Below are positions 36,501 through 45,074 of a DNA stretch of 64,000 nt, in pieces. The notes under the pieces were generated by a model, which was not told where the DNA came from, searched no databases, and saw only the letters and a program-made list of their open reading frames with translations. Each line of letters begins with the position of its first letter. Position 1 is the first letter of the stretch. The position numbers were made by a program, and so were the translations under genes. Source of the stretch: Bathymodiolus brooksi (taxonomy: Eukaryota; Mollusca; Bivalvia; Mytilida; Modiolidae); assembly GCA_963680875.1 (NCBI GenBank), contig OY804579.1, positions 83,131,095 to 83,195,094 on the forward strand. Direction: 5' to 3'.

Positions 36501-39490
36501 ACAGAATTTTTTTTTCAGAAAATCATATTTTATCAGGAGGGTTTACAGCTAATAATTATATCATGTAAAAATACAGACGATTTAAAATATTTTGTCACAA
36601 CAACATTGTTGACTATAAAAGTTAACATTTTTAAATCGTCACCCACTTCAGAACAGATAGGTCATGCTTGGGAAGGATATTTGCAAAAAATACCTGTTAT
36701 GAGACAATAAGTTTCCCAAGCCGACTGGCAAAGGAAATTTAGACTCAAGACAGGTATTTTCCACAAATACATGTCCCTCTCCCAAACACGATATATCTGT
36801 TTAAATACACCGAATATCATTCAAAACAATTGCTAAATAAAAACTAGAGGCTCAGTGGGCTGAGCCTGTGTCGCTCACCTTTCATTCTGCTTTGAGGAAA
36901 CTTAATACAGAACCTTCCATAGGTGCTTCCCACCAAATTTCTGTTCATTTTGGCATGGCAGTTTCAGAGAAGAAGATTTTTAGAAATTAACCAATCTAAA
37001 ACAAGAATTGCCTGTGGCAGCCATGTTTGTTAATGGATCAAAACGAAATGAGCAATCTCTATAGAGGACCTTCCATAGATGCTTCTTATCAAGTTTCATA
37101 TCATGTGGCCATGTGGCTTCAGAGGAAAAGCTGTTTTAGAAATCGACCAATAAGAAACAAGAATTGCCTATGATGGCCATGTTTGTTAACGGATCAAAAC
37201 GGAATGAGCAATTCCCATAGAGGACCTTCCATAGATGCTTCCTACCATGTTTCAAGTCCATTTGGCCAAGCTGCTTCAGAGTAGAAGATTTTTTTAAATT
37301 GACCAATCAGAAACAATTATTGTCTGTGGTGGCCATGTTTGTTAATGATAGGGACAAAATGAGCAATCCTTATAGAGAACCTTCCATAGATGCTTCCTAC
37401 CAAGTTTCTGTTCATTTGGCAAAGCGGTTTCAGAGGAGAAGATTTTTAGAAATCGACCAATTAGAAACAAGAATTGCCTGTGGCAGCCATATTTGTTGAT
37501 AGATCGGGACGAAATGAGCAATCTTTATAGAGGACCTCCCATAGATGCATCCTACCAAGTTTCGGTTCATTTGTCAAAGCGGTTTCAGAGGAGAAGATTT
37601 TTTAGAAATCATCCAATCAGAAACAAGAATTGTCTATTGTGGCCATATTTGTAAACGGATCGGGACGAAATGAGTAATCACAACAGAGGACTTTCCATAG
37701 ATGTTTCCTACCGAGTTTCGGTTCATTTGGCCCAACGGTTTCAGAGGAGAAGAATCTAATTTTTTCAATAGTTTTCTATTTTTTCCTGATTGTAGGGTTG
37801 GTGTTCGGGTAATTCAGGTGTGGATCCAGGGGGGGGGGGGGGGGGTGCACCCAGCGCGTGCACCCCTTATATTGGAAAAAATATGATTTTTTGGCGTAAA
37901 ATCATGATTTTTCACATGAAATACCCAATTTTTTTAAGTGCGCCCCCCTAACTTGAAATCCTGGATCCGCTCTTGTAATTACAGAGCTCCAGATAATTTT
38001 CAAGTCCAAAGGGTAATTACCCCCTACTTTTGAAAATGATGGGTATTTGCATATTTCCTTTGCACTGTTGTACTCTCTACTTCAGAAAAGATTGCTTACA
38101 TGTACACTTTTAAAATTATGTTTGACACAAGTGTTATTCAATAAACGCAGGATGCAAGTGAAATGTATATCTCTGTTTAATTTGACACTATTGTGTCATG
38201 TTTATTAGTAAAATGTAAATATTTTGTTTGCTCGTCGACTTCGGCAGTTTTCACAGCCATATTGACAATGTCATCAATGATTCCTTTAACTATACTGTCA
38301 CTAGACACAGATGAAACTGTCAGGAACTTAAGTATATAATTTTCCGTAGCGTTCTTGCGCTTAGTAACGCGCTTATTCATGTTCTTGTTCATTTTCAACG
38401 AACAACGTGTTCCCAAAATTACTTTCGTATTATGTCAAACCGCATTTATTTGTAATATTGACCGCGATTGGATGATTTATCGTAAACATCCAATCAGATC
38501 TCTTTTGACATCGATGCTTAGAAAGGCAAGCTTTTCGGTACCCCTCAGATGTATACGCTCTCTCCTTCGAAAAGTATAAAGGTAAGTAATTACGGGGAAT
38601 TTCTCAAAGACAAAAATGTATTGTTATGTACACGACTGTACAACTATGCTCCGAATTTGGAAAGTTTGCTTACACAGCAATATGTATGCGTAATGTGTAC
38701 ACTCTGATCTGATAATAAATGCGTTTTTGCTCGTTTTCATAGCGTAAAAAACGCAAATACGCAGCTTATCTGGAGCTCTGAATTATACTATTTTTGGGTG
38801 GGGGTGCCATAAGGCCTAAATTAAAATATTGTTTGTTATATCTTGTTATATTTAGGGCCAGGTTTTTGACGTTCGTATTTGTCTTTGTACAGGAAAAATC
38901 TAAAAAGTATTTAATATTAACGGCTGTTATTGACACGAACTATGGAAAGACTACGAGAATTCCGAATATACCTGAAACCGGAACTTTACTAAAACACGGA
39001 ACAGACCGGAAATGAAAAAAAATAATTTTAAAAACGGCAATAAAATCTTTTGAGTCGCGCAGATTTGTTTGGGTCGGTCTGCTGACGGCAAACAATCTTG
39101 CACCTCTCCCGGTATTAGATCATATATGTTTTGTCAAATACTACAGCATAGAACACAGATGGGAAAAATTTAAATCCTCATGGAAATACCCTGATGGTGG
39201 TAAAATTAAAAGCATTTCTTTTCGAAATATAAAAATACATGAAAAATACATCAGATAGCAACCAATCTATTTCCATGATACTTCTATACGGTGTAATTTC
39301 AACAGAAACAATACTCGTCAATAGTCTGAACAGGTTACATTTCTTTACATTTTTCAAGGAGATTTCTGTTCTGCGTTCGATCCTTCAACATTGGGGGTAG
39401 CAGTATCCTGTATGGGTGTAGAGGTTTGTAGTCGTTGAATTTTTTAAAAGGTCTGGTCGCCATAAAAACTGGCACTGATAATCTAGGCAT
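21390..39490 (-). CDS. CHCHD1: CHCHD1 / MRPS37, mitochondrial ribosomal protein mS37 (3 coding exons, complete)
   Basis: Small-subunit mitoribosome protein of the twin CX9C (CHCH) family; family members are imported and oxidised through the MIA40 route. Coding exons on the minus strand are 39490-39349 (47 codons + 1 nt), 33028-32910 (2 nt + 39 codons) and 21521-21390 (43 codons + stop), joined by GT-AG introns in phases 1 and 0, giving 130 aa against about 118 in human. Visible motifs: [11 protein letters not shown] and [11 protein letters not shown], each with exactly nine residues between cysteines; the basic N-terminal part and the C-terminal 'MLKKFPQPP' stretch match the family layout. 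The start at 39490 is chosen because it gives a family-like length; the frame stays open upstream to a Met at 39637, which is an alternative. Intron 2 is 11.4 kb, half of it a tandem array derived from the exon 2/intron 2 junction. No 5' UTR exon or poly(A) site was identified with confidence. Confidence 0.9.
23155..23420 (+). mobile_element. tRNA-derived SINE, family 1 (possibly V-SINE/RUDI-like)
   Basis: Head GCCATCGTGGTCGTGATTGT with GAGTTTGAATCCCACTC as the B-box region, then GTGTACTCGATGCAACATTA, TTTGTCAGTGACTTGCGACA, CTCCGGTTTCCTCCATCAAT and the tail CTGAAATATTGTTGAAAGTG followed by GCATTAAACACC. Bivalve V-SINEs called RUDI have such an architecture; the name is my inference. Confidence 0.8.
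24340..24765 (+). pseudogene. Reverse-transcriptase retroelement fragment with frameshifts
   Basis: Reading across shifts gives [13 protein letters not shown](stop)[35 protein letters not shown] and [20 protein letters not shown], then LKKQGY-like and [19 protein letters not shown] blocks. I recall this order from the region after the YADD box in a class of RT proteins common in bivalves and cnidarians. There is one in-frame stop (near 24400) and at least two frameshifts (near 24475 and 24530). It lies in CHCHD1 intron 2, on the opposite strand to the gene. Confidence 0.7.
25664..25740. mobile_element. Perfect 77-bp foldback with 8-bp flanking duplication
   Basis: 35-bp arms (25664-25698 and 25706-25740) are exact inverse copies around a 7-base loop (CAAATAA). 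AATGTTTA flanks it on both sides (25656-25663 and 25741-25748). The arms start CCAATCGTAACTACTCGGCC. It could be a minimal foldback element or a repair/template-switch product. Lies in CHCHD1 intron 2. Confidence 0.9.
26243..32940 (-). repeat. 50-bp tandem array built from the CHCHD1 exon 2 / intron 2 junction (about 130 splice-donor copies)
   Basis: About 6.7 kb of near-perfect 50-bp units (some 48 bp, some shortened to about 28-30 bp). Read on the gene strand, a unit is the last 31 bases of exon 2 (codons ending in [10 protein letters not shown]) followed by GTAAGTCTATAATTAGAAC. The unit touching exon 2 (32940-32891) is the real exon end and donor. Units further in differ mainly at one site (ACA in the exon; AAA or AGA in the array), TAT/CAT in the intron part, and CTGCT/CTACT/CTGTT before the donor. 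GTAAGT is kept in almost every unit I read. Longer internal duplications are visible. The whole array is in CHCHD1 intron 2. Confidence 0.97.
32910..33028 (-). CDS. CHCHD1: CHCHD1 coding exon 2 (twin CX9C domain)
   Basis: The acceptor TTTTCAG lies at 33035-33029 with a T-rich tract before it. The exon encodes both CX9C helices, ending [10 protein letters not shown]. The donor is GCT|GTAAGTCTA. The last 31 exon bases plus the first 19 intron bases form the unit of the array that starts immediately downstream. A second possible acceptor six bases in (ctacag) would remove two residues in frame. Confidence 0.9.
33690..33955 (+). mobile_element. tRNA-derived SINE, family 1, in CHCHD1 intron 1
   Basis: Same landmarks as the 23.2-kb copy: GCTGTCATGGTTGTGATCGT, GTGAGTTTGAACCCCATTC, GTGACTTACGACAGGTCGGT, and the tail ACTGAAATATTGTTGAAAGT with GGGGTTAAACATCATAAACC. 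Opposite to the gene. Confidence 0.85.
34990..36140 (+). repeat. About 164-179-bp tandem repeat, 7 units, in CHCHD1 intron 1
   Basis: CATGCACATCTGCAG recurs at 35061, 35230, 35396, 35560, 35739, 35903 and 36081. Units also share GTGTAAAGTTTCATAAAAAT, AGGAGGAGTTGCACTTATAA and AATTATCTCCCCTTC. A run of about 22 C (35652-35673) expands one unit. Likely the core of a mobile element like those at 19.7 and 36.8 kb. Confidence 0.85.
36845..37790 (+). mobile_element. Element with about 155-bp tandem repeats, related ends to the 19.7-kb element
   Basis: The left end GAGGCTCAGTGGGCTGAGCC and TGTGTCGCTCACCT mirrors the left end at 19698. Six units share GAGGACCTTCCATAGATGCT, CCTACCAAGTTTC and GTTTCAGAGGAGAAGATTTT. 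The right end seems lost, where the sequence turns into ordinary DNA near 37770. Lies in CHCHD1 intron 1. Confidence 0.7.
37817..37974. mobile_element. MITE with GGATCCAGG-type inverted ends
   Basis: Left GTGTGGATCCAGG and right CCTGGATCCGCTCTT are inverted copies, about 158 bp apart. GTAATT occurs just outside each end (37809-37814 and 37975-37980), a likely target duplication. A run of 17 G (37829-37845) sits inside the left end, and a palindromic GTGCACCCAGCGCGTGCAC follows it. Confidence 0.6.
37829..37845. repeat. poly(G) run, 17 G
   Basis: An uninterrupted G run inside the MITE at 37817-37974. Similar runs: C run at 35652-35673, G run at 58920-58932, G run near 63976-63985. Confidence 0.95.
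38177..38416 (-). CDS. Hypothetical small ORF (79 aa) in CHCHD1 intron 1
   Basis: Not recognised. From the internal Met the protein is [20 protein letters not shown] then [20 protein letters not shown], followed by a mixed helix-like stretch with [16 protein letters not shown], so a basic N terminus and an amphipathic middle. Its composition is more protein-like than the background ORFs. The start region faces a possible plus-strand exon 130 bp away, with ATTGG and CCAAT words in between. It is on the same strand as CHCHD1 and within its intron, so it could also be an unannotated exon. Low confidence. Confidence 0.25.
   Translation of the reverse strand: MGTRCSLKMNKNMNKRVTKRKNATENYILKFLTVSSVSSDSIVKGIIDDIVNMAVKTAEVDEQTKYLHFTNKHDTIVSN
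38455..38500. promoter_or_regulatory. Inverted ATTGG/CCAAT pair, possible divergent promoter
   Basis: CGATTGGATG at about 38465-38474 and CATCCAATCAG at about 38488-38498 form an opposed CCAAT pair between the minus-strand ORF ending at 38416 and the plus-strand exon starting at 38549. Two opposed CCAAT boxes are common in divergent promoters. Not proven. Confidence 0.3.
38549..39015 (+). CDS. Possible two-exon small gene (51 aa), hypothetical
   Basis: Exon 38549-38581 ([11 protein letters not shown], donor AAAG|GTAAGT) joins in phase 0 to 38893-39015 (acceptor TTGTCTTTGTACAG), which reads [20 protein letters not shown] and continues to TGA. AATAAA follows at 39039-39044. All splice signals fit, but the start context is weak, the product is not recognised, and the same acceptor-like string (TTTGTCTTTGTACAGG) recurs at about 39765, suggesting repeat-derived sequence. 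Confidence 0.22.
39349..39490 (-). CDS. CHCHD1: CHCHD1 coding exon 1
   Basis: Begins with [18 protein letters not shown] and ends NRNLLEK plus one base. It is rich in basic residues and proline, like the N-terminal segment of mS37. The donor reads AAT|GTAAAG. If translation ran past it the frame would stop five codons later (after CKEM). The phase-1 end joins exon 2 to make a Ser codon before the first CX9C motif. Confidence 0.8.
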
Positions 39491-40017
39491 TTTGGCCGGC
39501 CTGTAGGCTATATTTTTCTCCAGGAGATTATAAAGTATGTTTTCTCCAAGTACACACTTTTTGCCCGGAAGTCGATCGTAAATAAGAATTAAAGGTGTAT
39601 GTAAATACCAAAAATCGTCCAATATAAATGTAAACATATTATGTCCAAAAGTTTATGGCACTGTTTTAAAGCAAAAAAGAAGTACTCAATAAATTGGAAT
39701 TACTGACTAACCTCCCCAGTCAGATTATGAATGAAGTTGCATGTTAAGAGGTACCATCTTTGTCTTTGTACAGGTAAAATTCCTCCGGGATTCGGAGCAC
39801 TCCAATTAAGGATAAAATTATAAAACCTAACTTAACGGGCACATACTTAAAAAGATACGTATTTACAGTTCGTAAATATTGCAGTTTGTATAGGCACTAT
39901 ACGTTCTAATCTGTAATTGAACTTGAAATCTAGAATATATAGACAATAATACGTAAATTATTGAAAAACATACAATTTATTTGCATGCACTTTAGAAATA
40001 CATTGTATGTCAAAAAG

Positions 40018-40077
40018 CGAGTCTTTCTTTCCGCGAATAATACGAAACTGGAACAATCTCCCCTGAACACTTTGAAG
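40018..40077 (+). mobile_element. LINE C-terminal scrap ('FFPRIIRNWNNLP')
   Basis: A short open piece reads SFFPRIIRNWNNLP, the motif near the C terminus of many animal LINE proteins. It directly abuts the 5' edge of the LINE B fragment, so a mosaic junction lies at about 40078. Confidence 0.6.
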
Positions 40078-40137
40078 AGTGCTTGGACCGTTGTTATTTG
40101 TCATATTTATAAACGATCTACCCGAGACAGTGAATTC

Positions 40138-40330
40138 AAGATTTCAAGATTTATTTGAAAACACTCGGACACATATACAAGTGTAACAAGAGGTCATTTT
40201 TTTAAATAATATATACATTCAAGACATGACAGAATGAACATACGATGAAAAATAATAAATCTGACAGTAAATATAATATAAAGTTACAACATAATACGGG
40301 CAGTTACATATAATCAGAGTAAGGCAGAAC
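40138..40330. mobile_element. Small insertion inside LINE B, possibly a 3' LINE fragment in reverse
   Basis: About 193 bp split the LINE B codons for NS and DAYLF. The left edge carries a direct repeat of TTTCAAGA-type words (GATTTCAAGATTTATTTG), like the tail of a LINE read backwards. The rest is AT-rich with no coding content. Confidence 0.5.
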
Positions 40331-40538
40331 TCTGATGCATATTTATTCGCAGACGACACCAAAATATGTAATATTATCAAATCGAGTGACGACTCAACAA
40401 TACTACAGGAAGACTTGACTAAACTAGAAGAATGGAGCTATACATGGCTACTGAGATTCCATCCGGACATTCCTTGAAATTGTAGCTGACAATGGTTTAG
40501 AGCAGATAGTCGATTTTCCTACAAGAAAAGATAACACC

Positions 40539-42059
40539 TTGGATTTAATGCTCCTATCACATCCTGCTTACAAACTTAGATGCAAACCACTCCCATCGAT
40601 AGGAAACAGCGATCACGACATCGTACTACTGGACATTGACAAGATAAAGGAAGATCTAGAATCATTTGGAAACACATTTCGAAACATCGGAAAGAGAGAT
40701 ATTGAATCACTTTGGCACGCTTTGAAAGACGCAATACAAAACACCATTGATAAAAGAGTACCTTCGAAAATGACACAAGGGCGACACACACATCCTTGGA
40801 TCAATACAACCATCAGGCGAAAGATCAACCGGAAGCAAAAAGCTCATAAGAAAGCTAGAAAAACCAAGAAGAAAAGAGATGTCGATAGATATAAACGACT
40901 CCAGCAAGAAGTTCAATATGAAGTAAGACAAGCAAATAAAAAGTATATGGAAGATGTCAGCACTGACTACAAAGAAAATTCCAAAACATTCTGGTCATTC
41001 ATCAAGAGCAAGGGTCAAGAATGGACTGGAGTTGCCCCATTGAAAAACAAAATGGGGTTCCTACAAAGTGATAACAAGAGCAAAGCGGAAATATTGAATG
41101 AACAATTCCAATCAGTGTTCACAAAAGAAAACCTGAATAACTGCCCAAATAAAGGAAATAGTCCATACCAAACAATGTCTGACATAAAGATCAACTGTAA
41201 AGGAGTAACCAAACTACTGAAAAATCAGAACATACACAAAGCAACTGGTCCAGACTCAATTCCATCGTTTATTTTAAAATCAGCGACAGACATATTTCAA
41301 ACATCGATTGACACAGGAGAAGAACCACAAGACTGGAGAGATGCTAATATTGTACCATTATTTAAAAAGGACGAGAGACATCTAGCCTCCAACTATAGAC
41401 CTGTTTCCCTCACCTCCATCACATGTAAGATACTGGAGCATATAATCCACAGCAACATCATGGACCATTTCGACAAAAACAAGATCCTCACCAATGCTCA
41501 ACATGGATTCCGCAAAAAACGATCATGCGAGTCCCAACTCATAGTAACCATCCATGAAATAGCATCAAAATTGGAAAAAGGCTCACAAGTAGATATCATC
41601 TTGCTAGACTTTGCAAAAGCGTTCGACAAAGTGTCACACCAACGCCTTCTACATAAATTAGAATATTACGGAGTCAACGCCAAGACAAAGAACTGGATTC
41701 AATCATTCCTACAAAATAGACAGCAGAGAGTCATACTAGAGGGAGCAGCATCAGAGCAAGCCCCAGTCCTGTCTGGTGTACCCCAAGGAACCGTATTGGG
41801 ACCATTACTGTTTCTGACCTACATCAATGACATGCCAGAAATGGTTAAATCATCAGAAACAAAGCTATTTGCCGATGACAGCCTACTCTTCCGTACCACC
41901 AACAACCAAGCTGACAGCGTATTATTACAGAATGACTTAACATCGCTACAAGATTGGGAAGACAAATGGCAAATGAGCTTCAACGCCAAGAAATACCAAG
42001 TCATTCGAATAACATCTAAGAACAGACAACAACTTACAAACTACATGGACACATATTAG
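40539..42059 (+). pseudogene. Reverse transcriptase ORF of LINE A, frameshifted
   Basis: 506 codons: the end of the endonuclease domain (to about residue 35), a lysine-rich linker with KRKNRKQKAHKKARK-like composition (about 90-130), then the RT domain (about 230-470) with FADD at about 440. The usual thumb and C-terminal domain are cut off by the frameshift and reappear downstream. The first Met is not the native start, since the frame is open from 40470. Confidence 0.85.
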
Positions 42060-42157
42060 ATACAGTAGACGCAAGTAAATACCTAGGTGTCACCATCTCT
42101 AACAACCTCACCTGGGACAGGCACATAGACAATACAATTGGCAAAGGCAACAAAACA

Positions 42158-42673
42158 TTGGGATTTATTCGACGCAACTTAAAAGACTGCACCAAACCAG
42201 TGAAATCAGCAGCATATACATCCATGGTGAAACCAACAATGGAGTATGCAAGCTCAGTATGGGACCCGACAAACCGGAAAAAGATTGGCAACCTTGAAAA
42301 AGTACAGAAAAGAGCAGCAAGATTCGTTTTCAATAATTACACAGACCGAACACCTGGCTGTGTTACTAAAATGGTAGAATCCTTGAAGTGGGAAAAATTA
42401 GAAGAAAGGAGAAAGTCTAATAGACTATGCATGCTGTATAAAATTAAAAATGGATTAATTGATATAGACAGCCACCAATATATCCAAGCCAACGACAGCA
42501 GGACTAGAGGCAAAGATCGCCTTTATCAAGAAAGAACGAGCAGTGAGGCCTTCGGAAATTCGTTCTTCCCCAAGACCATCAGGGACTGGAACCAACTGCC
42601 AGCTAATACAACTCCGGCCAACACAGTAGAGGGATTCAGGAGCGCCCTCAAGGCGCATCCTGACAGCAACTAG
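42158..42673 (+). pseudogene. C-terminal domain of LINE A, downstream of the frameshift
   Basis: 171 codons reading GFIRRNLKDCTKPVKSAAYT, KPTMEYASSVWDP, KVQKRAARFVFNNYTDRTP, and NSFFPKTIRDWNQLP, the standard order in the C-terminal domain of CR1/Jockey-type LINEs. Its frame is open from about 42052, directly after the broken RT ORF. Confidence 0.8.
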
Positions 42674-42826
42674 ACCAGCTCCCACCTGTATATAGTTTTA
42701 CCTGTAAATAGTCGGTAGAAGACTGCTGTGTTGCCCGACACTGCGCAAAGTTTTCGCGGAACCTTATACATTCACGTGTGAATCCGGTTCCTAAATTGGA
42801 AGAAGAAGAAGAAGAAGTGTAAGCAC

Positions 42827-43642
42827 ATGCATATAGGGAAAAAGAATTACGACAATAGCTACAGCCTACATAGGAAATCGCTAGAGAAAGTTATTGAGGA
42901 AAAAGATATTGGAATTGTCATTGACTCAGATTTGACATTTGAGAAACACATCAACGAGAAGGTAAATAAAGCGAATCAGATGTTTGCCACACTTCGAAGA
43001 ACCTTCCAGTTTATGGACAAATCCACATTCGTGCAACTATACAAATCACTTGTTCGAACACACCTCGACTATGCCAGTTCAGTATGGGCACCATTTAAAG
43101 CCAAACACATAGAGCAAATCGAATGGGTTCAGAGAAGGGCGACCAAACAAATTCCAGGATTTAGAGATATGACATACTCAGAGAGGCTTAGGGCTTTGAA
43201 ACTACCATTGTTGAGTTACCGAAGATTAAGGAGAGACATGATTGAGGTATATAAAATTCTAAATGGAAAATACGATCAAGACGCCTGCACAATACTTAAG
43301 CTATGGAAAGATATGACACCAAGATCTAGCATTAGAGGAAATTCATTAAAGCTTTATCACCAAAGAGCCAGAACACAGTTAAGGAAATATTCGTTTGCAA
43401 TGAGAGTAGTCAAATATTGGAATAGTCTGCCAGAGAAAATAATAACATCAAAAACACTTAACACCTTTAAAAATAGACTAGACAAACATTGGGAAGACCA
43501 GGATCTTGTGTATGAAGATTTCAAAGCAGATATTAAGCTAGAAGGAAGAGACGTCGATTTCAACATGTCAGAGGAAGAAATAGAGTCCGGTATAGAGGAA
43601 CCTTTGGATCCTGCACTGGAAAACATCGCTAAGTATCGCTAG
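42827..43642 (+). pseudogene. C-terminal part of LINE B RT protein (271 aa)
   Basis: In its correct frame the coding sequence begins before the first Met, continuous with the FADD-bearing piece left of LINE A (LLRFHPD then KCKHMHIG). It contains KSLVRTHLDYASSVWAPF, VQRRATKQIPG and RVVKYWNSLPEKI. It ends in an acidic tail. LINE B must have been inserted before LINE A. Confidence 0.85.
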
Positions 43643-44017
43643 GTAAGAGTGACTGTTGAGTCACTGTTTTATCTTAAAATCTAAAAGTATTTTTTTATTA
43701 AATTTCATTTTCTAAAGTAAAATTGTTAATAACAGCGCCTAAAGTACAGTACCTAAGGTAATTGGGGGAATCTTCAGTTATAGTTGAAAGTGGCCTCTTA
43801 TATAGTAGAAGTAGAAGTTGTTATAATAGAGCAGAAACAGGCGTCGTTCTAATCGTTTTTTATTATACGTGGTATGCTGGTATATTTCAAGATTTGAAAA
43901 ACAAATTACAAGACTTAGTGGCACAAAACAAAACAGTTCGTTTGATTAAAAGTATGATGGACCCAATAACAAGTATAAAACAAACGGAACTAACTAATCT
44001 AGGATTTTGATTTTTTA

Positions 44018-45070
44018 TATGCTGAAAATAGAATGAAACAAATTCTTCTTCATTATGCTCACAAGATTTTCAATGACGCATGTCCCTCTTATTTGATGTT
44101 TTTTTAATTTTTTTTATATAAATCAACGAACATCACAAACACAATACAAGATGAAGTCGTTTTAACAATGTAACACATAAAATAAAAGACATCGAATCAA
44201 GGATTTGTATAGTAGAAAGGATGCGAATCTCGTATTTTCTCGCTTTATCTCGCGTGGCGATGTTTTATGCTACAAAAGAGCAAAAATTAATTCATTCATT
44301 TTGAAATGCCTTGAGAATTCGTAGGAAAAGCAACCAATTACACCAAAGTTCGTTCTATACATCGTTTATATACTACACTACACAAACAATCCTTGGATTT
44401 GCCGATATAGGTTCAATGGAAAAGTGTTTATTCTTATGTTTTTCTGTATCACCCCTGTGACGTGACCCCGAAGGGGTTTCCCTTGGAAGGGTGCGCGCAT
44501 GTACAACCGGAAATTGCGCAATATCCGCCCTAGTGGGGCCTTTTGACCAGAAATGACGTCACGTGACCCCGTAGAGATTCCCCTGGAAGTCACGTGAGTG
44601 TCCTTGGTGTGCTCTCTAGGATGTCCGCGTCCTATTTATCATTTTATAGCCCTTTCACTGGTTATCTGCCCCTTTCCCGCCATAAGGGAACCGCCTTCAA
44701 TAATTATAAAACTTTGTTGTTTTCGGACAGGTTGTGTAGTACTCCTTCGGGATCACGTCACATCCGGTAGCCATGTCGGTCATGCGCAATGGTACATTTA
44801 GAACAACTACTATAGTAAGAAAAAAGCACGGTAACCGATTGCGCATGCGCAGAACATACTTCCGGTCAGGGTAGCGTCTGGTGACGTCAGTCAAGGTCAG
44901 GGTCGCTACCGGTCACGTGACTTTCTGTGACATCACTTCCGGTAGCTCCACCCTTCGCTTCACCCGAAATGCGACTTTGTCCGTCCCGATATACTACTGA
45001 ATGCAATTCAGAATTGGAATTTACTACCTGATTCGATAAAATCCATCACTGATCTACAATTGTTTTAAGA
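44018..45070 (+). mobile_element. Broken LINE 'D' C-terminal region split by a CpG-rich block
   Basis: 44018-44100 reads YAENRMKQILLHYAHKIFND then ACPSYLM, and 45001-45064 reads NAIQNWNLLPDSIKSITDLQ: two parts of the usual LINE C terminus. They are normally about 70 residues apart but are separated here by 0.9 kb, which includes the CpG-rich segment at about 44440-44980. No transposition-competent frame remains. Confidence 0.55.
44440..44980. promoter_or_regulatory. CpG-rich block with CRE, E-box, NRF1-type and ETS-type motifs
   Basis: In an otherwise AT-rich window this 540-bp stretch holds TGACGTCA twice (44554-44561, 44882-44889), CACGTG overlapping the first (44560-44565) and others, the palindrome TGCGCATGCGCA (44840-44851) and several CTTCCGG words. 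These are typical of vertebrate CpG promoters. It lies between the divergent CHCHD1 and METTL14 genes but 5 kb from one and 2 kb from the other, inside a broken LINE, so it may also be a mobile element. No transcript start can be assigned. Confidence 0.4.
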
Positions 45071-45074
45071 AAGA

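Larger units (their letters stand above)
33029..39348. other. CHCHD1 intron 1
   Basis: 6.3 kb holding a SINE, two tandem-repeat-cored elements, a GGATCCAGG MITE and the hypothetical small ORFs near 38.2-39.0 kb. 33140-33680, 33960-34980 and 36150-36840 show no recognisable feature. Confidence 0.6.
40470..42814 (+). mobile_element. LINE 'A' (endonuclease end + RT), inserted in LINE B
   Basis: It begins mid-endonuclease (FLEIVADNGLEQIVDFPTRK) and includes the SDHDIVLLDI end of the EEP nuclease. RT motifs in order: ATGPDSIPSFILK, NYRPVSLTSITCKILEHII, ILLDFAKAFDKVSH, GVPQGTVLGPLLF and LFADDSLLF (catalytic FADD). The frame 40539-42059 closes with a false stop because one base is missing near 42035; the continuation in another frame is LDTVDASKYLGVTISNNLTW and 42158-42673 (YASSVWDPTNRKK, KVQKRAARFV). 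The 3' end is a short GAA run (about 42800-42814). It is 5'-truncated and dead by frameshift. Confidence 0.9.
40078..43642 (+). mobile_element. LINE 'B' (CR1/L2/Jockey-like), interrupted by two insertions
   Basis: Three pieces read as one RT frame. 40078-40137 encodes LGPLLFVIFINDLPETVNS; 40331-40469 continues DAYLFADDTKICNIIKSSDD with the catalytic FADD box and ends LLRFHPD; 42815-43642 continues KCKHMHIGKKNY to the stop. A fragment of about 193 bp (40138-40330) and a whole 2.3-kb LINE (40470-42814) interrupt it. The 5' half (endonuclease, RT fingers) is missing. The C-terminal ORF (271 aa from 42827) contains LDYASSVWAPF and ERLRALKLPLLSYRRLRRDM, typical of the C-terminal domain of such LINEs. 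A small hairpin (GTGACTGTTGAGTCAC) follows the stop. Confidence 0.85.

Noticed and set aside
44598..44894. Small ORFs in the CpG-rich block
   Set aside because: Length is expected in GC-richer DNA with fewer stops; no coding motif.
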